Shown: one piece after another, positions 22,246 through 34,739 of the stretch
Layout of the letters: each line of letters starts with the position of its first letter
Position numbering within the stretch: the first letter of the stretch is position 1
Assembly: GCF_020515625.1 (NCBI RefSeq)
Contig: NZ_JAIWPJ010000002.1
Coordinates: 806,001 to 870,000, forward strand
Source of the DNA: Natrinema amylolyticum
GTDB taxonomy: Archaea; Halobacteriota; Halobacteria; Halobacteriales; Natrialbaceae
Length of the DNA stretch: 64,000 nt
Reading direction: 5' to 3'
Notes under the pieces: model-generated
What the model saw: only the letters and a program-made list of their open reading frames with translations
Databases searched by the model: none
Told to the model about the DNA's origin: nothing
Program-made: the position numbers and the translations under genes

Positions 22246-23049
22246 ATGAACTTCGAACTCGAGCGCGCGTCCTACGGCGTCGATGGCACGGACATTCTGA
22301 CCGATATCTCGCTGGCCGTCGAGTCCGGCGAGGTCGTGACGATCATCGGTCCCTCGGGGGCCGGCAAGTCGACGCTATTGCGGCTGGCCGCCTTGTTCGA
22401 GCAGCCGACTGACGGTTCAGTCCGCTGTGACGGGACGGATCCGTGGTCGCTGTCTCGAGCCGAGCGCCTCGCGCTCCGGCGGCGGATCGGCGTCGTCTTC
22501 CAGCGGGCGAGCCTGTTCGAGACCTCGGTGGCGCGCAACGTCGACGCCGGCAGGCGGATTCGTCGGCCGTGGTCGGGACGTGTCCGGGCGTTCGCCGAGC
22601 GGCTCGCGGCCCGCTGGATTCGCGGGTCGCCGACGGTCGACGATCGGACGCTCGAGGCGCTCGACCTCGTCGGGCTTCGCGAGGCGTGGGATCGAGACGC
22701 GGGATCGCTGTCAGGCGGGGAGGCCCAGCGAGTGTCGTTCGCCCGCGCGCTCGCGCCGCAGCCCGAGCTGCTCGTCCTCGACGAGCCGACCTCCGACCTC
22801 GACCCGCGGAACACGGCCATCCTCGAGCGGGCGATCGAGCGGGCGCGCGACCGCGATCACGGCGTCTTGCTCGCGACCCACGACATGCACCAGGCCGAGC
22901 GGATCTCGGATCGCGTCGCCTTCCTGCTCGAGGGCGAACTGGTCGAGATCGGCCCGCCGGAACGGGTGTTCGAGAACCCGCGGGACGACCGGACCGCGCG
23001 GTTCGTTCGCGGCGACCTGCTGTACGATGAAAACGAACTTCTCGCCTGA
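22246..23049 (+). CDS. tupC: Tungstate-type ABC transporter, ATPase TupC
   Basis: The 267-residue ATPase has Walker A GPSGAGKST, the Q-loop VFQRAS, the signature LSGGEAQR, Walker B LLVLDEPTSDLD and the switch His in LATHD. Start MNFELERASYGV is at the natural beginning of the ABC fold; the longer frame upstream contains no family sequence. An insertion around residues 100-125 (RIRRPWSGRVRAF) lies between the Q-loop and the signature. It energises TupB. Confidence 0.9.
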   Translation: MNFELERASYGVDGTDILTDISLAVESGEVVTIIGPSGAGKSTLLRLAALFEQPTDGSVRCDGTDPWSLSRAERLALRRRIGVVFQRASLFETSVARNVDAGRRIRRPWSGRVRAFAERLAARWIRGSPTVDDRTLEALDLVGLREAWDRDAGSLSGGEAQRVSFARALAPQPELLVLDEPTSDLDPRNTAILERAIERARDRDHGVLLATHDMHQAERISDRVAFLLEGELVEIGPPERVFENPRDDRTARFVRGDLLYDENELLA

Positions 23050-23109
23050 CCGCGAACGGGGATTCGAGCGGACCCCATCGCACCCGTCGGGACACCGCAT
23101 GATCCACCG

Positions 23110-23841
23110 ATGACAATGGAAAAGGAGTTCGACCCCTACCTGCGGATCGACGACGTGAGCGTCGACCGCAGCGACGTCGCGATGTTGCGCGCGATCGACG
23201 ACTGCGGCTCGCTGTCGGGCGCGGCGGCGGCCCTCGAGCGCTCGTACCCGCGCCTCCAGCAGCGCGTGGTCGAACTCGAGGCGGCCGTCGGCCCGTTAGT
23301 CGAGCGGACCCGCGGCGGGGCCGACGGCGGCGGCAGTTCCCTGACGGAGACCGCGCGGGACCTGCTGGCGCGGTTCGATCGGCTGGTCGCGGCCTACGAG
23401 GGCGTCGCCCGCGTCGACGAGACGGTGCTGACGGGGACTGTCGTCGACCGCGACGGCGAGCTCGCGACCGTCGAGACCGGTGCCGGCGACATCCTGGCGG
23501 TCGTCCCGCCCGACGCCGCGACCGCGTCCGTGACGATTCGGTCGGACGCGGTCAGTCTGCACGCGCCGGCAGACGTGCCGCGAGCCGAGGGGACGAGCGT
23601 TCGGAACCGGTTTCCGGGGACCGTCTCGTGGCTCGAGGCCGGCGATGCGGTCGCGAGAGTGGGGGTCGAACTCGAGGACGGGGACGGCGGAGACGGCAGT
23701 GACGACGGCACCGAACTCGTGGCGCTGGTCACTCGGCGGAGCGTCGAGGCGCTGGGGCTCGAGCCGGGTCGGTCGATCGTCGCCTCGGTGAAGGCGACGG
23801 CGGCGCGCGGCGTCGCGAGGGACGAACGGAACGAGCGCTGA
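23110..23841 (+). CDS. ModE-like transcription regulator with TOBE domain
   Basis: The 243-residue protein has an N-terminal LysR/ModE-type winged helix: DVAMLRAIDDCGSLSGAAAAL, then RSYPRLQQRVVELEAAVG and SLTETARDLLARFD. The C-terminal half contains a TOBE/Mop-like oxyanion domain, VRNRFPGTVSWLEAGDAVARVGVEL and LVALVTRRSVEALGLEPG. The stretch around residues 105-165 looks like another small beta domain. This is the architecture of ModE, which represses molybdate or tungstate uptake when the oxyanion is bound. Its position at the end of tupABC supports autoregulation of that operon. MEKEF at 23116 is an alternative start. Confidence 0.85.
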   Translation: MTMEKEFDPYLRIDDVSVDRSDVAMLRAIDDCGSLSGAAAALERSYPRLQQRVVELEAAVGPLVERTRGGADGGGSSLTETARDLLARFDRLVAAYEGVARVDETVLTGTVVDRDGELATVETGAGDILAVVPPDAATASVTIRSDAVSLHAPADVPRAEGTSVRNRFPGTVSWLEAGDAVARVGVELEDGDGGDGSDDGTELVALVTRRSVEALGLEPGRSIVASVKATAARGVARDERNER

Positions 23842-23851
23842 ACATCGTTTC

Positions 23852-23873
23852 ATGGCGCAGTTCACTGCGCCAT
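23852..23873. terminator. Perfect palindrome downstream of the ModE-like gene
   Basis: ATGGCGCAGT-tc-ACTGCGCCAT has 10-bp arms and a 2-base loop, starting 11 bases after the stop codon. No T-run follows, so it may be a processing or termination hairpin, or a protein-binding site. Confidence 0.45.
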
Positions 23874-23954
23874 AGCGCACGCCACCGCAGCCGGGTCCGG
23901 TTCCGCCCCGCTACGAGCCCCAACCCTTTCTCGAGGGGGCTCGTATCGGTGCGC

Positions 23955-24377
23955 ATGTACGACTCGATTCTGGTCGCGACCGACGGCAGCGAGGCCGCGG
24001 CGACGGCGGTCGATCACGCGGTTGCGCTCGCAGAGCGGTTCGACGCGCCGCTGTACGGCATCGCCGTCGTCGACGAGCGAACCGAGTACGATACCGGCAT
24101 CGTCGATCCGGACGAGGCCAGACGGCACCTCGAGGAGCGCGCGGCGGGCCGGCTCGAGGACCTCGAGGCGACGGCGGCGGCGGCCGACGTGACCGTCGAG
24201 ACGGCGGTTCGGTCGGGCGTCCCCCACGAGGAGATCCTCGAGTACGCGGCCGAGCGGGACGCGGGCGCGATCGTGCTCGGCTCTCGCGGCCGCTCGTCGT
24301 TCAAGGGAGCGTTGCTCGGCAGTACGGTCGACAGAGTCGTCAGGACGGTGGATCGGCCGGTGCTGATTGTCGGCTAG
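23955..24377 (+). CDS. Universal stress protein (UspA family)
   Basis: The 140-residue protein starts MYDSILVATDGSEAA and ends RPVLIVG, a complete single Usp domain. The ATP-binding motif GSRGRSSFKGALLGS is present, so nucleotide binding is expected. A GTG two codons earlier is an unlikely start. Another, more divergent Usp gene follows. Such small proteins are numerous in haloarchaea and are often linked to transporters and stress. Confidence 0.88.
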   Translation: MYDSILVATDGSEAAATAVDHAVALAERFDAPLYGIAVVDERTEYDTGIVDPDEARRHLEERAAGRLEDLEATAAAADVTVETAVRSGVPHEEILEYAAERDAGAIVLGSRGRSSFKGALLGSTVDRVVRTVDRPVLIVG

Positions 24378-24398
24378 CCGGGCGTTTGAGGCCGAACA

Positions 24399-24402
24399 TT
24401 TA
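24399..24402 (+). promoter_or_regulatory. TATA-like box of the second Usp gene
   Basis: TTTA within ACATTTACC lies 27-30 bases before the ATG at 24429, consistent with a leaderless promoter. Confidence 0.4.
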
Positions 24403-24428
24403 CCTCGCCTGTCGTGTGACGTAGTCGT

Positions 24429-24929
24429 ATGTCATTACTCGTTCCCTTCGATGGGTCGGAGTTGGCGACGCAAGCGCTCGAGCGGGCGTCGACGTTCGGG
24501 GACTTGCTCGACGAGGAAGTCGTCGTGCTGACGGTGATTCCGGACGACGCCGACTACGCGCGGGATCGAGGCTGGATCACGCAGGGCGAGCCGTTCAACA
24601 CGGAGGCGATTGCCGCGGGGATGCAGACCCGCGCCGACGAGGTCGCGCCGGAGGCGACGTTCCGGACCGAGCGAGTCAGTTCCGACGAACCGACCGCGAC
24701 GTCGACGACGAACGTCGTCCGCGAGATACGGCGCGTCGCCGCCGATATCGAGGCGTCGGTCGTGTTCATCGGCTCGGAGAACGCGGGTTCGGTCATCGCG
24801 CCCCAGTCGAGCGTCGGCAGTCCGGTCGCGAGCGATCACCGCTACGACGTCTACGTCGTTCGCGCGCCCGCTCACGAGGTCGACCCCGAGGACATCTCCG
24901 ATATCGATTCGACGCAGGACGGTCTCTGA
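24429..24929 (+). CDS. Divergent universal stress protein family member
   Basis: The 166-residue protein begins MSLLVPFDGSELATQALERA, the Usp N-terminal strand and helix. It lacks the canonical G-x-x-G-x9-GS ATP motif: the equivalent region reads FIGSENAGSVIAPQSSVGSPV. It is therefore probably a non-ATP-binding Usp type. The C-terminal tail (HEVDPEDISDIDSTQDGL) is acidic. It lies just upstream of an acetyl-CoA synthetase gene that has its own promoter. Confidence 0.78.
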   Translation: MSLLVPFDGSELATQALERASTFGDLLDEEVVVLTVIPDDADYARDRGWITQGEPFNTEAIAAGMQTRADEVAPEATFRTERVSSDEPTATSTTNVVREIRRVAADIEASVVFIGSENAGSVIAPQSSVGSPVASDHRYDVYVVRAPAHEVDPEDISDIDSTQDGL

Positions 24930-25000
24930 GCGACTTGCGGAACCCGTGCTCGGGGCGACCGGCTCTCGAACTGCCCACTGGACGGCGATTCGGAGGAACG

Positions 25001-25006
25001 TTTATT
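25001..25006 (+). promoter_or_regulatory. TATA box of the first acetyl-CoA synthetase gene
   Basis: TTTATT in GAACGTTTATTTCTC lies 30-35 bases before the ATG at 25036. Confidence 0.5.
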
Positions 25007-25035
25007 TCTCTGACCACCCACGATTCGGACGAGAT

Positions 25036-27036
<2,001 letters not shown>

Positions 27037-27168
27037 CGTTTCGCCCATCCTACGATCGCGAAACTACCTCTCCGCCGCTGACCGCCGCTTTACTCGAATA
27101 TCTACCGTAAACGCCGTCGAAAGCCGATACAGTTATGTTCGCGTCGCCAGAATGAGCGAATCAGACCG

Positions 27169-29385
27169 ATGAGCCTCGAGGGGACTGTGGGGGCAGTGCT
27201 CACACGGCGGGAGTACGAGTCATTGCTCGATTCGGCCGAAACGTATCGCGAGGCGCTGGTGATTCGACTCTGCGGGGACGTCGGGCTTCGGCCGGCGGAA
27301 CTGACGCGGCTCGCGATCGACGACATCGAGCAGGTGCGGATCGATCCGCCGCGGTACCTGATTCGGGTCCCGACCGACGACGACCGGGGCACTCGAACCG
27401 CGTATCTGCCGACCCGCGTCGAACGGGAGCTCCGGCGATACGCCCGCAGCAACGATCTCTCGACCGCCGATCGAATCTTCACCGTCACGCCGCGCCGACT
27501 CCAGATGCTGGTCTCGGACGTCGCCGATCGGGCGAGCGATCTGTTCGACGACCACGCACTCGCCGACGTTTCGACGAGCGATCTCCGGCAGTACTTCGCC
27601 CACACCGCCCTGGTCGATCACGACGTCAACCCTCGCGTCGTCAAGACGGCGGGCGGCTGGCGCAGCTTCGAAGCCCTCGAGTCCTACCTGCCCGAGCCCA
27701 CCGACACCGAGATCGTCGACGCTTTCGATGCCGTCGAGGGGCCGTCCGGCCCTCGCTCCGGTGACCCCCAGTCCGGGCCCGCGGTGAGCGACGACAGCGT
27801 CGTCCGGCTCTTGTTGGCCGCCAGCGACCGGTACGCGCTCGTCCGACTCGACGCGGACGGCTACGTCGAGCGCTGGAACCGCAGCGCGGCCGCGATGTTC
27901 GGCTACCGGGCCGGCGAAATCGTCGGCACCCACGTCTCCGCGTTCTACACCGACGACGCCGTCGAGGAGGGCGCTCCCGAACGGACGCTCTCGACGGCAC
28001 TCGACGAGTCCGGCTGCGAGACCGAGGGCTGGCGCGTCCACGAGGACGGGTCGCGGTTTCGCGCGACGGAGGTCGTCTCGCCGCTCCGGGACGACCAGGG
28101 CCGCCACCGCGGCTTCGCCGTCTTCGTCCGCGACGGAACGGCCGCACACGAGGAGCTCGAGGCCGTCCGCCAGCGCCGCGACGAGCTCGACCGGTTGTAC
28201 GCCGTCGCCCGACGACACCGGGACGTGACCACGGCGCTGCTCGAGTCGACGGACCACGAGGAAGTCGAGACGCGGACGTGCGCTGCGCTCACCGACGGGC
28301 AGGCCTACGACTTCGCCTGGATCGACCGGGCGACTATTTCCGAGCGCCGTCAGGAGTGGCGCGCCTCCAGCGGGATCGCTCCCGACGCTATCGAGCGGAT
28401 CGTCCCCGACGAGTGGCGAGCGGACGATCCGGCGGCTCCCCTCGAGCGCTCGGAATCGGCGGTCGACGCCTACTCCGGGGACGGGGCGGTGCTGGTCGCG
28501 GACGACGTCACGGCGACGATCGAGGGCGAGGATTCGTTCGACGGGGCCGTCGCGAGAGTTCAACTCGCCTACGGCGATACCGTCTATGGGACGCTGTCGG
28601 TCGCGACCGAGCGCACGAGCGCGTTCGAGGACGACGAGCGGGCGTGGCTCGCGACGATCGGACGGCAGGTCGGCTACGCGATCGCCGCCATTCGCCGGCG
28701 GAATCTCCTGCTATCCGATCGGGTAATCGAACTCGAGGTCACCTGTCGGGACGATCGCTCCTTTTTCGTCGACGTCTCGCGCCGGCTCGGCTGCCGGTTG
28801 GAACTCGATTCGCTGGTCCCGATCGACGAGTCGACCCACCTCTACTACGTTCGACTCGAGGGGGCGTCGCCGGCCGACGTCTTCGACCTGGCCGACACCG
28901 CCACCGGGATCGAGGACTGCCGGCTGGTCGAAACCGACGAGGACGGCTGGCGCGTCGAGTTCGTCGTCGACGGCTCCTGCCCGATCGTCACGCTGACCGA
29001 GTACGGTGTGACCGTTCACGAGGCGGTCTTCGAGGGCGGGTCGGCGACGATCACTGGCGACTGCGCGGCCGATGCCGACCTCCGGACGATCCTCGACGGC
29101 CTCCGGTCTGCGTTCCCTGACTCCGAACTGGTCGGGAAACGCGAGGCCGAGCGGACCGTCCAGACCGCCCGCGAGTTCCGCGAGGGGCTCGAGGACCGCC
29201 TGACCGACCGCCAGGAGGCTGCCCTTCGAGCGGCCTACTTCGGCGGCTACTACGACTGGCCCCGGGAGAGCACCGCCGAGGAGGTCGCCGACGCGATGGG
29301 CGTCTCCTCGCCGACGCTGCACAACCACCTCCGGAAGGGCCAACACGAACTGCTCCGAACGTTCCTCGACGATCCGGACGAATAG
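27169..29385 (+). CDS. Bat-family regulator: tyrosine-recombinase-like, PAS, GAF and HTH_10 domains
   Basis: The 738-residue protein is built in order of: a phage-integrase-like domain (1-185; GLRPAELTRLAI with Arg41, SDLRQYFAHTALVDHDVN, GGWRSFEALESYL with Tyr173), a PAS domain (about 205-315; LVRLDADGYVERWNRSAAA), a GAF domain (about 345-510), a Bat-associated beta domain, and a C-terminal HTH_10 (LTDRQEAALRAAYFGGYYDWP, MGVSSPTLHNHLRKGQ). It belongs to the bacterio-opsin-activator type regulators. Lying between two acetyl-CoA synthetase genes, it probably controls acetate use. A six-codon frame ends in its start codon. Confidence 0.88.
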   Translation: MSLEGTVGAVLTRREYESLLDSAETYREALVIRLCGDVGLRPAELTRLAIDDIEQVRIDPPRYLIRVPTDDDRGTRTAYLPTRVERELRRYARSNDLSTADRIFTVTPRRLQMLVSDVADRASDLFDDHALADVSTSDLRQYFAHTALVDHDVNPRVVKTAGGWRSFEALESYLPEPTDTEIVDAFDAVEGPSGPRSGDPQSGPAVSDDSVVRLLLAASDRYALVRLDADGYVERWNRSAAAMFGYRAGEIVGTHVSAFYTDDAVEEGAPERTLSTALDESGCETEGWRVHEDGSRFRATEVVSPLRDDQGRHRGFAVFVRDGTAAHEELEAVRQRRDELDRLYAVARRHRDVTTALLESTDHEEVETRTCAALTDGQAYDFAWIDRATISERRQEWRASSGIAPDAIERIVPDEWRADDPAAPLERSESAVDAYSGDGAVLVADDVTATIEGEDSFDGAVARVQLAYGDTVYGTLSVATERTSAFEDDERAWLATIGRQVGYAIAAIRRRNLLLSDRVIELEVTCRDDRSFFVDVSRRLGCRLELDSLVPIDESTHLYYVRLEGASPADVFDLADTATGIEDCRLVETDEDGWRVEFVVDGSCPIVTLTEYGVTVHEAVFEGGSATITGDCAADADLRTILDGLRSAFPDSELVGKREAERTVQTAREFREGLEDRLTDRQEAALRAAYFGGYYDWPRESTAEEVADAMGVSSPTLHNHLRKGQHELLRTFLDDPDE

Positions 29386-29578
29386 CGGACGACGGTACAG
29401 CGGACGATCACCGGGGCGACCCGGACGGACCGGTACTAAGTCTCTAGAGGGTCCGCTCGAGCCGGCCGCCTCGCTCGCCGCATCGGTCTGCGAGCTGTCA
29501 CGATTCGTCGACTCGTGACTCGGCGCGCCCCGATGAACGAAGGGAACGACCGCCCGACGACCCCCTGTCACCTCCTAA

Positions 29579-29589
29579 TATAGTCTATA
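29579..29589 (+). promoter_or_regulatory. Palindromic AT-rich site, possible operator
   Basis: TATAG-T-CTATA is a perfect 11-base palindrome 90 bases before the acs start and 55 bases before its TATA-like box. It is a candidate upstream activating site for the adjacent Bat regulator. Confidence 0.4.
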
Positions 29590-29643
29590 TATGCTAGGTT
29601 ACCCCGGGAGTGTCGGGTCGATTTTGCACAACTAGAGGCCGTC

Positions 29644-29651
29644 TTTACTAA
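29644..29651 (+). promoter_or_regulatory. TATA-like box of the second acetyl-CoA synthetase gene
   Basis: TTTACTAA lies 28-35 bases before the ATG at 29679. Confidence 0.45.
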
Positions 29652-29678
29652 GTGGGTACGTGATTGAGTGGTTGTACC

Positions 29679-31658
<1,980 letters not shown>

Positions 31659-31668
31659 TCGATTCCCA

Positions 31669-31687
31669 TTCGATTTTTGAAATCGAA
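31669..31687. repeat. Perfect hairpin between acs and the symporter genes
   Basis: TTCGATTT-ttg-AAATCGAA has 8-bp arms and a 3-base loop, 10 bases after the acs stop. Its T-rich left arm could terminate acs or partially reduce read-through into the symporter genes. Confidence 0.45.
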
Positions 31688-31716
31688 AACAACACAATCA
31701 CGAGATTCGAACACAT

Positions 31717-32163
31717 ATGCCAGATAATAACACTCATGACTCGACTGACAGACGAGCCGAAACGGACGGCGGCGTGGCCGGACAGCCCGGTCAGGCTCAC
31801 CGAAATACCGACTATCTCAGCGCGGAGGTGAACCTGCTGAACCCGAGTACGCAGTTCATGCGCGATCACCTCCGTATCGTCTGGACCGGGTTCGCGATCT
31901 GGTTCGTCATCGTCTTCGGACCCGTGACGCTGACCCGGCTCGCTCCGGACGTGATGACGACGCAGCTGCCCGTCATCGGGTTCCCGCTGCACTACTTCCT
32001 GGTCGCCACCGTTGCGCCGACCAGCGCGCTGATCCTCTCGTTCTGGTACTCCCGCAAGCGCGACGCGCTCGACCAGAAGTACGGCATCGAGCATCAGACC
32101 GTCGAGGAGACCGGTCGCGGCGGCGGAGACGCTGCGGCGACTGACGGGGGTGTGGACGAATGA
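31717..32163 (+). CDS. DUF4212 sodium/substrate symporter small subunit
   Basis: The 148-residue protein has two membrane helices (IVWTGFAIWFVIVFGPVTLT and the stretch beginning FPLHYFLVATVAPTSALIL) flanked by polar ends. This is the layout of DUF4212, the small partner of VC_2705-type sodium/solute symporters. The N-terminal LNPSTQFMRDHLRIV is characteristic as recalled. The stop overlaps the start of the large subunit (ATGA), so the two are made together. Confidence 0.87.
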   Translation: MPDNNTHDSTDRRAETDGGVAGQPGQAHRNTDYLSAEVNLLNPSTQFMRDHLRIVWTGFAIWFVIVFGPVTLTRLAPDVMTTQLPVIGFPLHYFLVATVAPTSALILSFWYSRKRDALDQKYGIEHQTVEETGRGGGDAAATDGGVDE

Positions 32164-33845
32164 CGGGCACTGCGAACGTCGTTCTGCAGAGCGGACTCCT
32201 TCCGGAGGGCTTGAACGTCTCGTTCAAGCTCGTCCCGGCCATCCTAGTCCTCTCGATGCTGTTCCTGTTCCTCGCGATCGGCTTCGTCTTCCGCGTCGCC
32301 GACACCGAGAACATGTGGGTCGCGGGACGATCCATCGGGAACGTCGAGAACGGGATGGCGATCGGTGCCAACTGGATGTCCGCCGCGTCCTACCTCGGAA
32401 TGGCGGCTCTGATCGCGTTGTCGGGCTTCTACGGCCTGGCGTTCGTCGTCGGCTGGACGACGGGCTACTTCATCCTGCTGATCTTCATGGCCGCACAGCT
32501 GCGACGGTTCGGGAAGTACACCGCACCGGACTTCGTCGGCGATCGCTTCAACTCCGATGCTGCACGCGCGATCGCGGCGATCACGACGTTCCTCATCGGG
32601 TTCGTCTACGCCATCGGCCAGGCTCGCGGGATGGGGCTGGTCGGCCTCTACATCTTCGGTGACATCGGCCTCCCGGGACTGTCCGGCTACCAGTCGATGG
32701 TCGTCTTCATGATGGCCATTACGGTCGGCTACCTGACCCTCTCGGGCATGCTGGGCGCGACCAAGAACATGGCCGTCCAGTATACCATCCTCATCATCGC
32801 GTTCATCGCCGGCCTCTACGTCGTCGGCTTCACCCAGGGGTACTCGACGGTGCTGCCCCAGATCGAGTACGGGATGCTGATCAGCGAACTCGGTGCCGAG
32901 TTCAGCGAACCCTTCTCGAGCGGGAGCTACTACCTGTGGATCGCGACGTGTTTCTCATTGATCGTCGGGACCTGTGGACTACCGCACGTGCTAGTGCGGT
33001 TCTATACGGTCGAGAGCGAGCGAACCGCTCGCTGGTCGACCGTGTGGGGCCTGTTCTTCATCTGCCTGCTGTACTGGAGCGCGCCCGCGTTCGCGGCCTT
33101 CGGGACCGACCTCTACGGCGAGAACGTCGGCGCGGTGTACGGTGATCCCGGCATGAGTAGTGCTGCGGGTGACGTCATCGTCGTGCTGGCCGCACAGCTG
33201 GCGGAGCTGCCTCAGTGGTTCGTCGGCCTTATCGCAGCGGGCGGCATCGCCGCGGCGATCGCGACGGTCGCCGGACTGTTCATCGCCGGCTCCTCGGCCA
33301 TCAGCCACGACATCTACACGAACATCATCAACCCCGACGCCACGCAGCGCCAGCAGATTCTCGTCGGTCGCCTGAGCATCGTCGCGCTGGGCGTGCTGAC
33401 GACGCTGGCTGCACTCGATCCCGCGGCACCCATCGCCGCGCTGGTGTCATACGCGTTCTCGCTCGCCGGCTCGGTGCTGTTCCCGATGTTCTTCCTCGGT
33501 ATGTGGTGGGAGAACACCAACCGACAGGGAGCGCTCGCCGGCATGCTCACCGGACTGAGCATCTGGAGCATCTCGATGATCAACGAAGTCGTGCCGACGT
33601 ACATCGGCAGCGTCGAGGGCGCGTTCGTCCCGGCGCTCGCGCAGTGGATGCCCGCGATCGGCTCGGCGCTGATCGCAGTCCCGATCGTGTTCGCCGTCAC
33701 CATCGTCGTCTCGATGGTGACCGACGAGCCACCGATGGAGACCAAGCGGGTCGTCCGACAGTGTCACAGCCCCGAACCGATGAGCCAGCAACAGACCGCG
33801 GAAGACGTCGTTACCGACGGGGGCGAGACCCCCGCGGATGACTGA
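32160..33845 (+). CDS. Sodium/solute symporter (SSS family, VC_2705 type), probable acetate or organic-acid uptake
   Basis: The 561-residue membrane protein has about 13 helices. SSS family features are MWVAGRSIGNVENGMAIGANW, MSAASYLGMAALIALSG, YTAPDFVGDRFNS and PHVLVRFYTV. It follows the DUF4212 small subunit, its usual partner, and lies downstream of acetyl-CoA synthetase. A sodium-coupled acetate, propionate or pyruvate transporter related to ActP is the best guess; the substrate is inferred from the neighbours. The tail (METKRVVRQCHSPEPM) is cytoplasmic. Confidence 0.88.
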   Translation: MTGTANVVLQSGLLPEGLNVSFKLVPAILVLSMLFLFLAIGFVFRVADTENMWVAGRSIGNVENGMAIGANWMSAASYLGMAALIALSGFYGLAFVVGWTTGYFILLIFMAAQLRRFGKYTAPDFVGDRFNSDAARAIAAITTFLIGFVYAIGQARGMGLVGLYIFGDIGLPGLSGYQSMVVFMMAITVGYLTLSGMLGATKNMAVQYTILIIAFIAGLYVVGFTQGYSTVLPQIEYGMLISELGAEFSEPFSSGSYYLWIATCFSLIVGTCGLPHVLVRFYTVESERTARWSTVWGLFFICLLYWSAPAFAAFGTDLYGENVGAVYGDPGMSSAAGDVIVVLAAQLAELPQWFVGLIAAGGIAAAIATVAGLFIAGSSAISHDIYTNIINPDATQRQQILVGRLSIVALGVLTTLAALDPAAPIAALVSYAFSLAGSVLFPMFFLGMWWENTNRQGALAGMLTGLSIWSISMINEVVPTYIGSVEGAFVPALAQWMPAIGSALIAVPIVFAVTIVVSMVTDEPPMETKRVVRQCHSPEPMSQQQTAEDVVTDGGETPADD

Positions 33846-33847
33846 TA

Positions 33848-34309
33848 ATGTACGAAAAAATCCTCGTTCCGACGGACGGTAGCGAGACATCAGAGGCGGC
33901 CGTCGAGCACGCGGTCGATCTCGCCGAGAAGTACGAAGCCGGACTCCACGCACTGTACGTGATCGACACCGACTCGATGAGTCTGAGCCTCGGAGCCGAA
34001 CAGCTCGATCGAATCGAGCAAGGCCAGTACGGCGAGATGGAAGAGGTGCGAGAGCGCGCCGAGCGAGCGACCGGCTACGTGGTCGATCGCGCCCAGGAGC
34101 GCGGGCTCGAGACCGTCGAGCACGTCTCGGCGGGGAAACCCCACTCGATGATCGCGGACTACGTCGAGACCAACGGAATCGATCTCGTCGTCATGGGATC
34201 GCACGGCCGATCGGGCGTCCGACGGGCGCTGCTCGGCAGCGTCACCGAGCGGACGCTCCGGTCGACGCACGTACCGGTCCTCGTTGTCGACGTCGACGGA
34301 CAGAAGTAG
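33848..34309 (+). CDS. Universal stress protein (UspA family) of the symporter operon
   Basis: The 153-residue single Usp domain starts MYEKILVPTDGSETSEAAVEH. It has VIDTDSMSLSLGAEQLD, the ATP motif GSHGRSGVRRALLGSVTE, and ends VPVLVVDVDGQK. It begins two bases after the symporter stop, so the genes are one transcript. Usp proteins paired with acetate symporters may modulate transport by nucleotide state, an inference only. A six-T run 22 bases downstream likely ends the operon. Confidence 0.9.
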   Translation: MYEKILVPTDGSETSEAAVEHAVDLAEKYEAGLHALYVIDTDSMSLSLGAEQLDRIEQGQYGEMEEVRERAERATGYVVDRAQERGLETVEHVSAGKPHSMIADYVETNGIDLVVMGSHGRSGVRRALLGSVTERTLRSTHVPVLVVDVDGQK

Positions 34310-34330
34310 CGACCGACGGACTGCGGCTCG

Positions 34331-34336
34331 TTTTTT
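34331..34336 (+). terminator. Oligo-T terminator after the symporter-Usp operon
   Basis: CTCGTTTTTTGTG contains six T residues 22 bases after the usp stop codon. A T-rich tract is the usual signal for intrinsic archaeal termination. Confidence 0.5.
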
Positions 34337-34430
34337 GTGAGGCTCCGTCGATCAGCGGCGGCGTCGACGGGAGCACGTTCGGCAGAAATCGATCCCTCGA
34401 CGAGGCGGTTCTCGACGCAGGGCCGTCCCC

Positions 34431-34655
34431 CTATTGCTGTTGCTGGCTAGTCGCGAGATCGAAGTTCCAGAGGAACCCGAAGTACGCGACGATCCCGGCG
34501 AGCATACACCCGTAGTACGCCCACGCCGGCCCGCCACCGGCGACGTAGAAGAGGATTTCGACGAGCGTCACCCATACGACTGCAAACGCCAAGTCGGTCA
34601 GTATCCCCCACCGTTCCTCGCGGGCGGTCGCGATCCACTCGCGAACGTCCGTCAT
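34431..34655 (-). CDS. Small two-helix membrane protein
   Basis: The 74-residue protein starts MTDVREWIATAREERWG and has two hydrophobic helices (ILTDLAFAVVWVTLVEILFYV and AYYGCMLAGIVAYFGFLWN), ending in QQQQ. The family is common in haloarchaea as small unnamed DUF proteins. No functional motif is present. It lies 84 bases downstream of a cupin gene on the same strand and is convergent with the Usp gene. Confidence 0.7.
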   Translation of the reverse strand: MTDVREWIATAREERWGILTDLAFAVVWVTLVEILFYVAGGGPAWAYYGCMLAGIVAYFGFLWNFDLATSQQQQ

Positions 34656-34739
34656 CGGACAATCACCGCGCTCTCGGATCGGTTCATCACGCGAGTGTTT
34701 CGCAGGGGTCGGAAAAAGCCTATCGGCGACCGGGCCGAC

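Larger units (their letters stand above)
29386..29678. other. Intergenic control region upstream of the second acs gene
   Basis: These 293 bases hold no gene. The last 110 bases are AT-rich for this genome. They contain TATAG-t-CTATA (29579-29589), a looser CCTAATATA...TATGCTAGG palindrome around it, and TTTACTAA (29644-29651), which fits a TATA box 28-35 bases before ATG 29679. Confidence 0.55.

Noticed and set aside
27169-27735. Integrase-like domain considered as evidence of an integrated element
   Set aside because: It is the N-terminal domain of a Bat regulator with PAS, GAF and HTH_10; no attachment repeats, tRNA or phage genes nearby.
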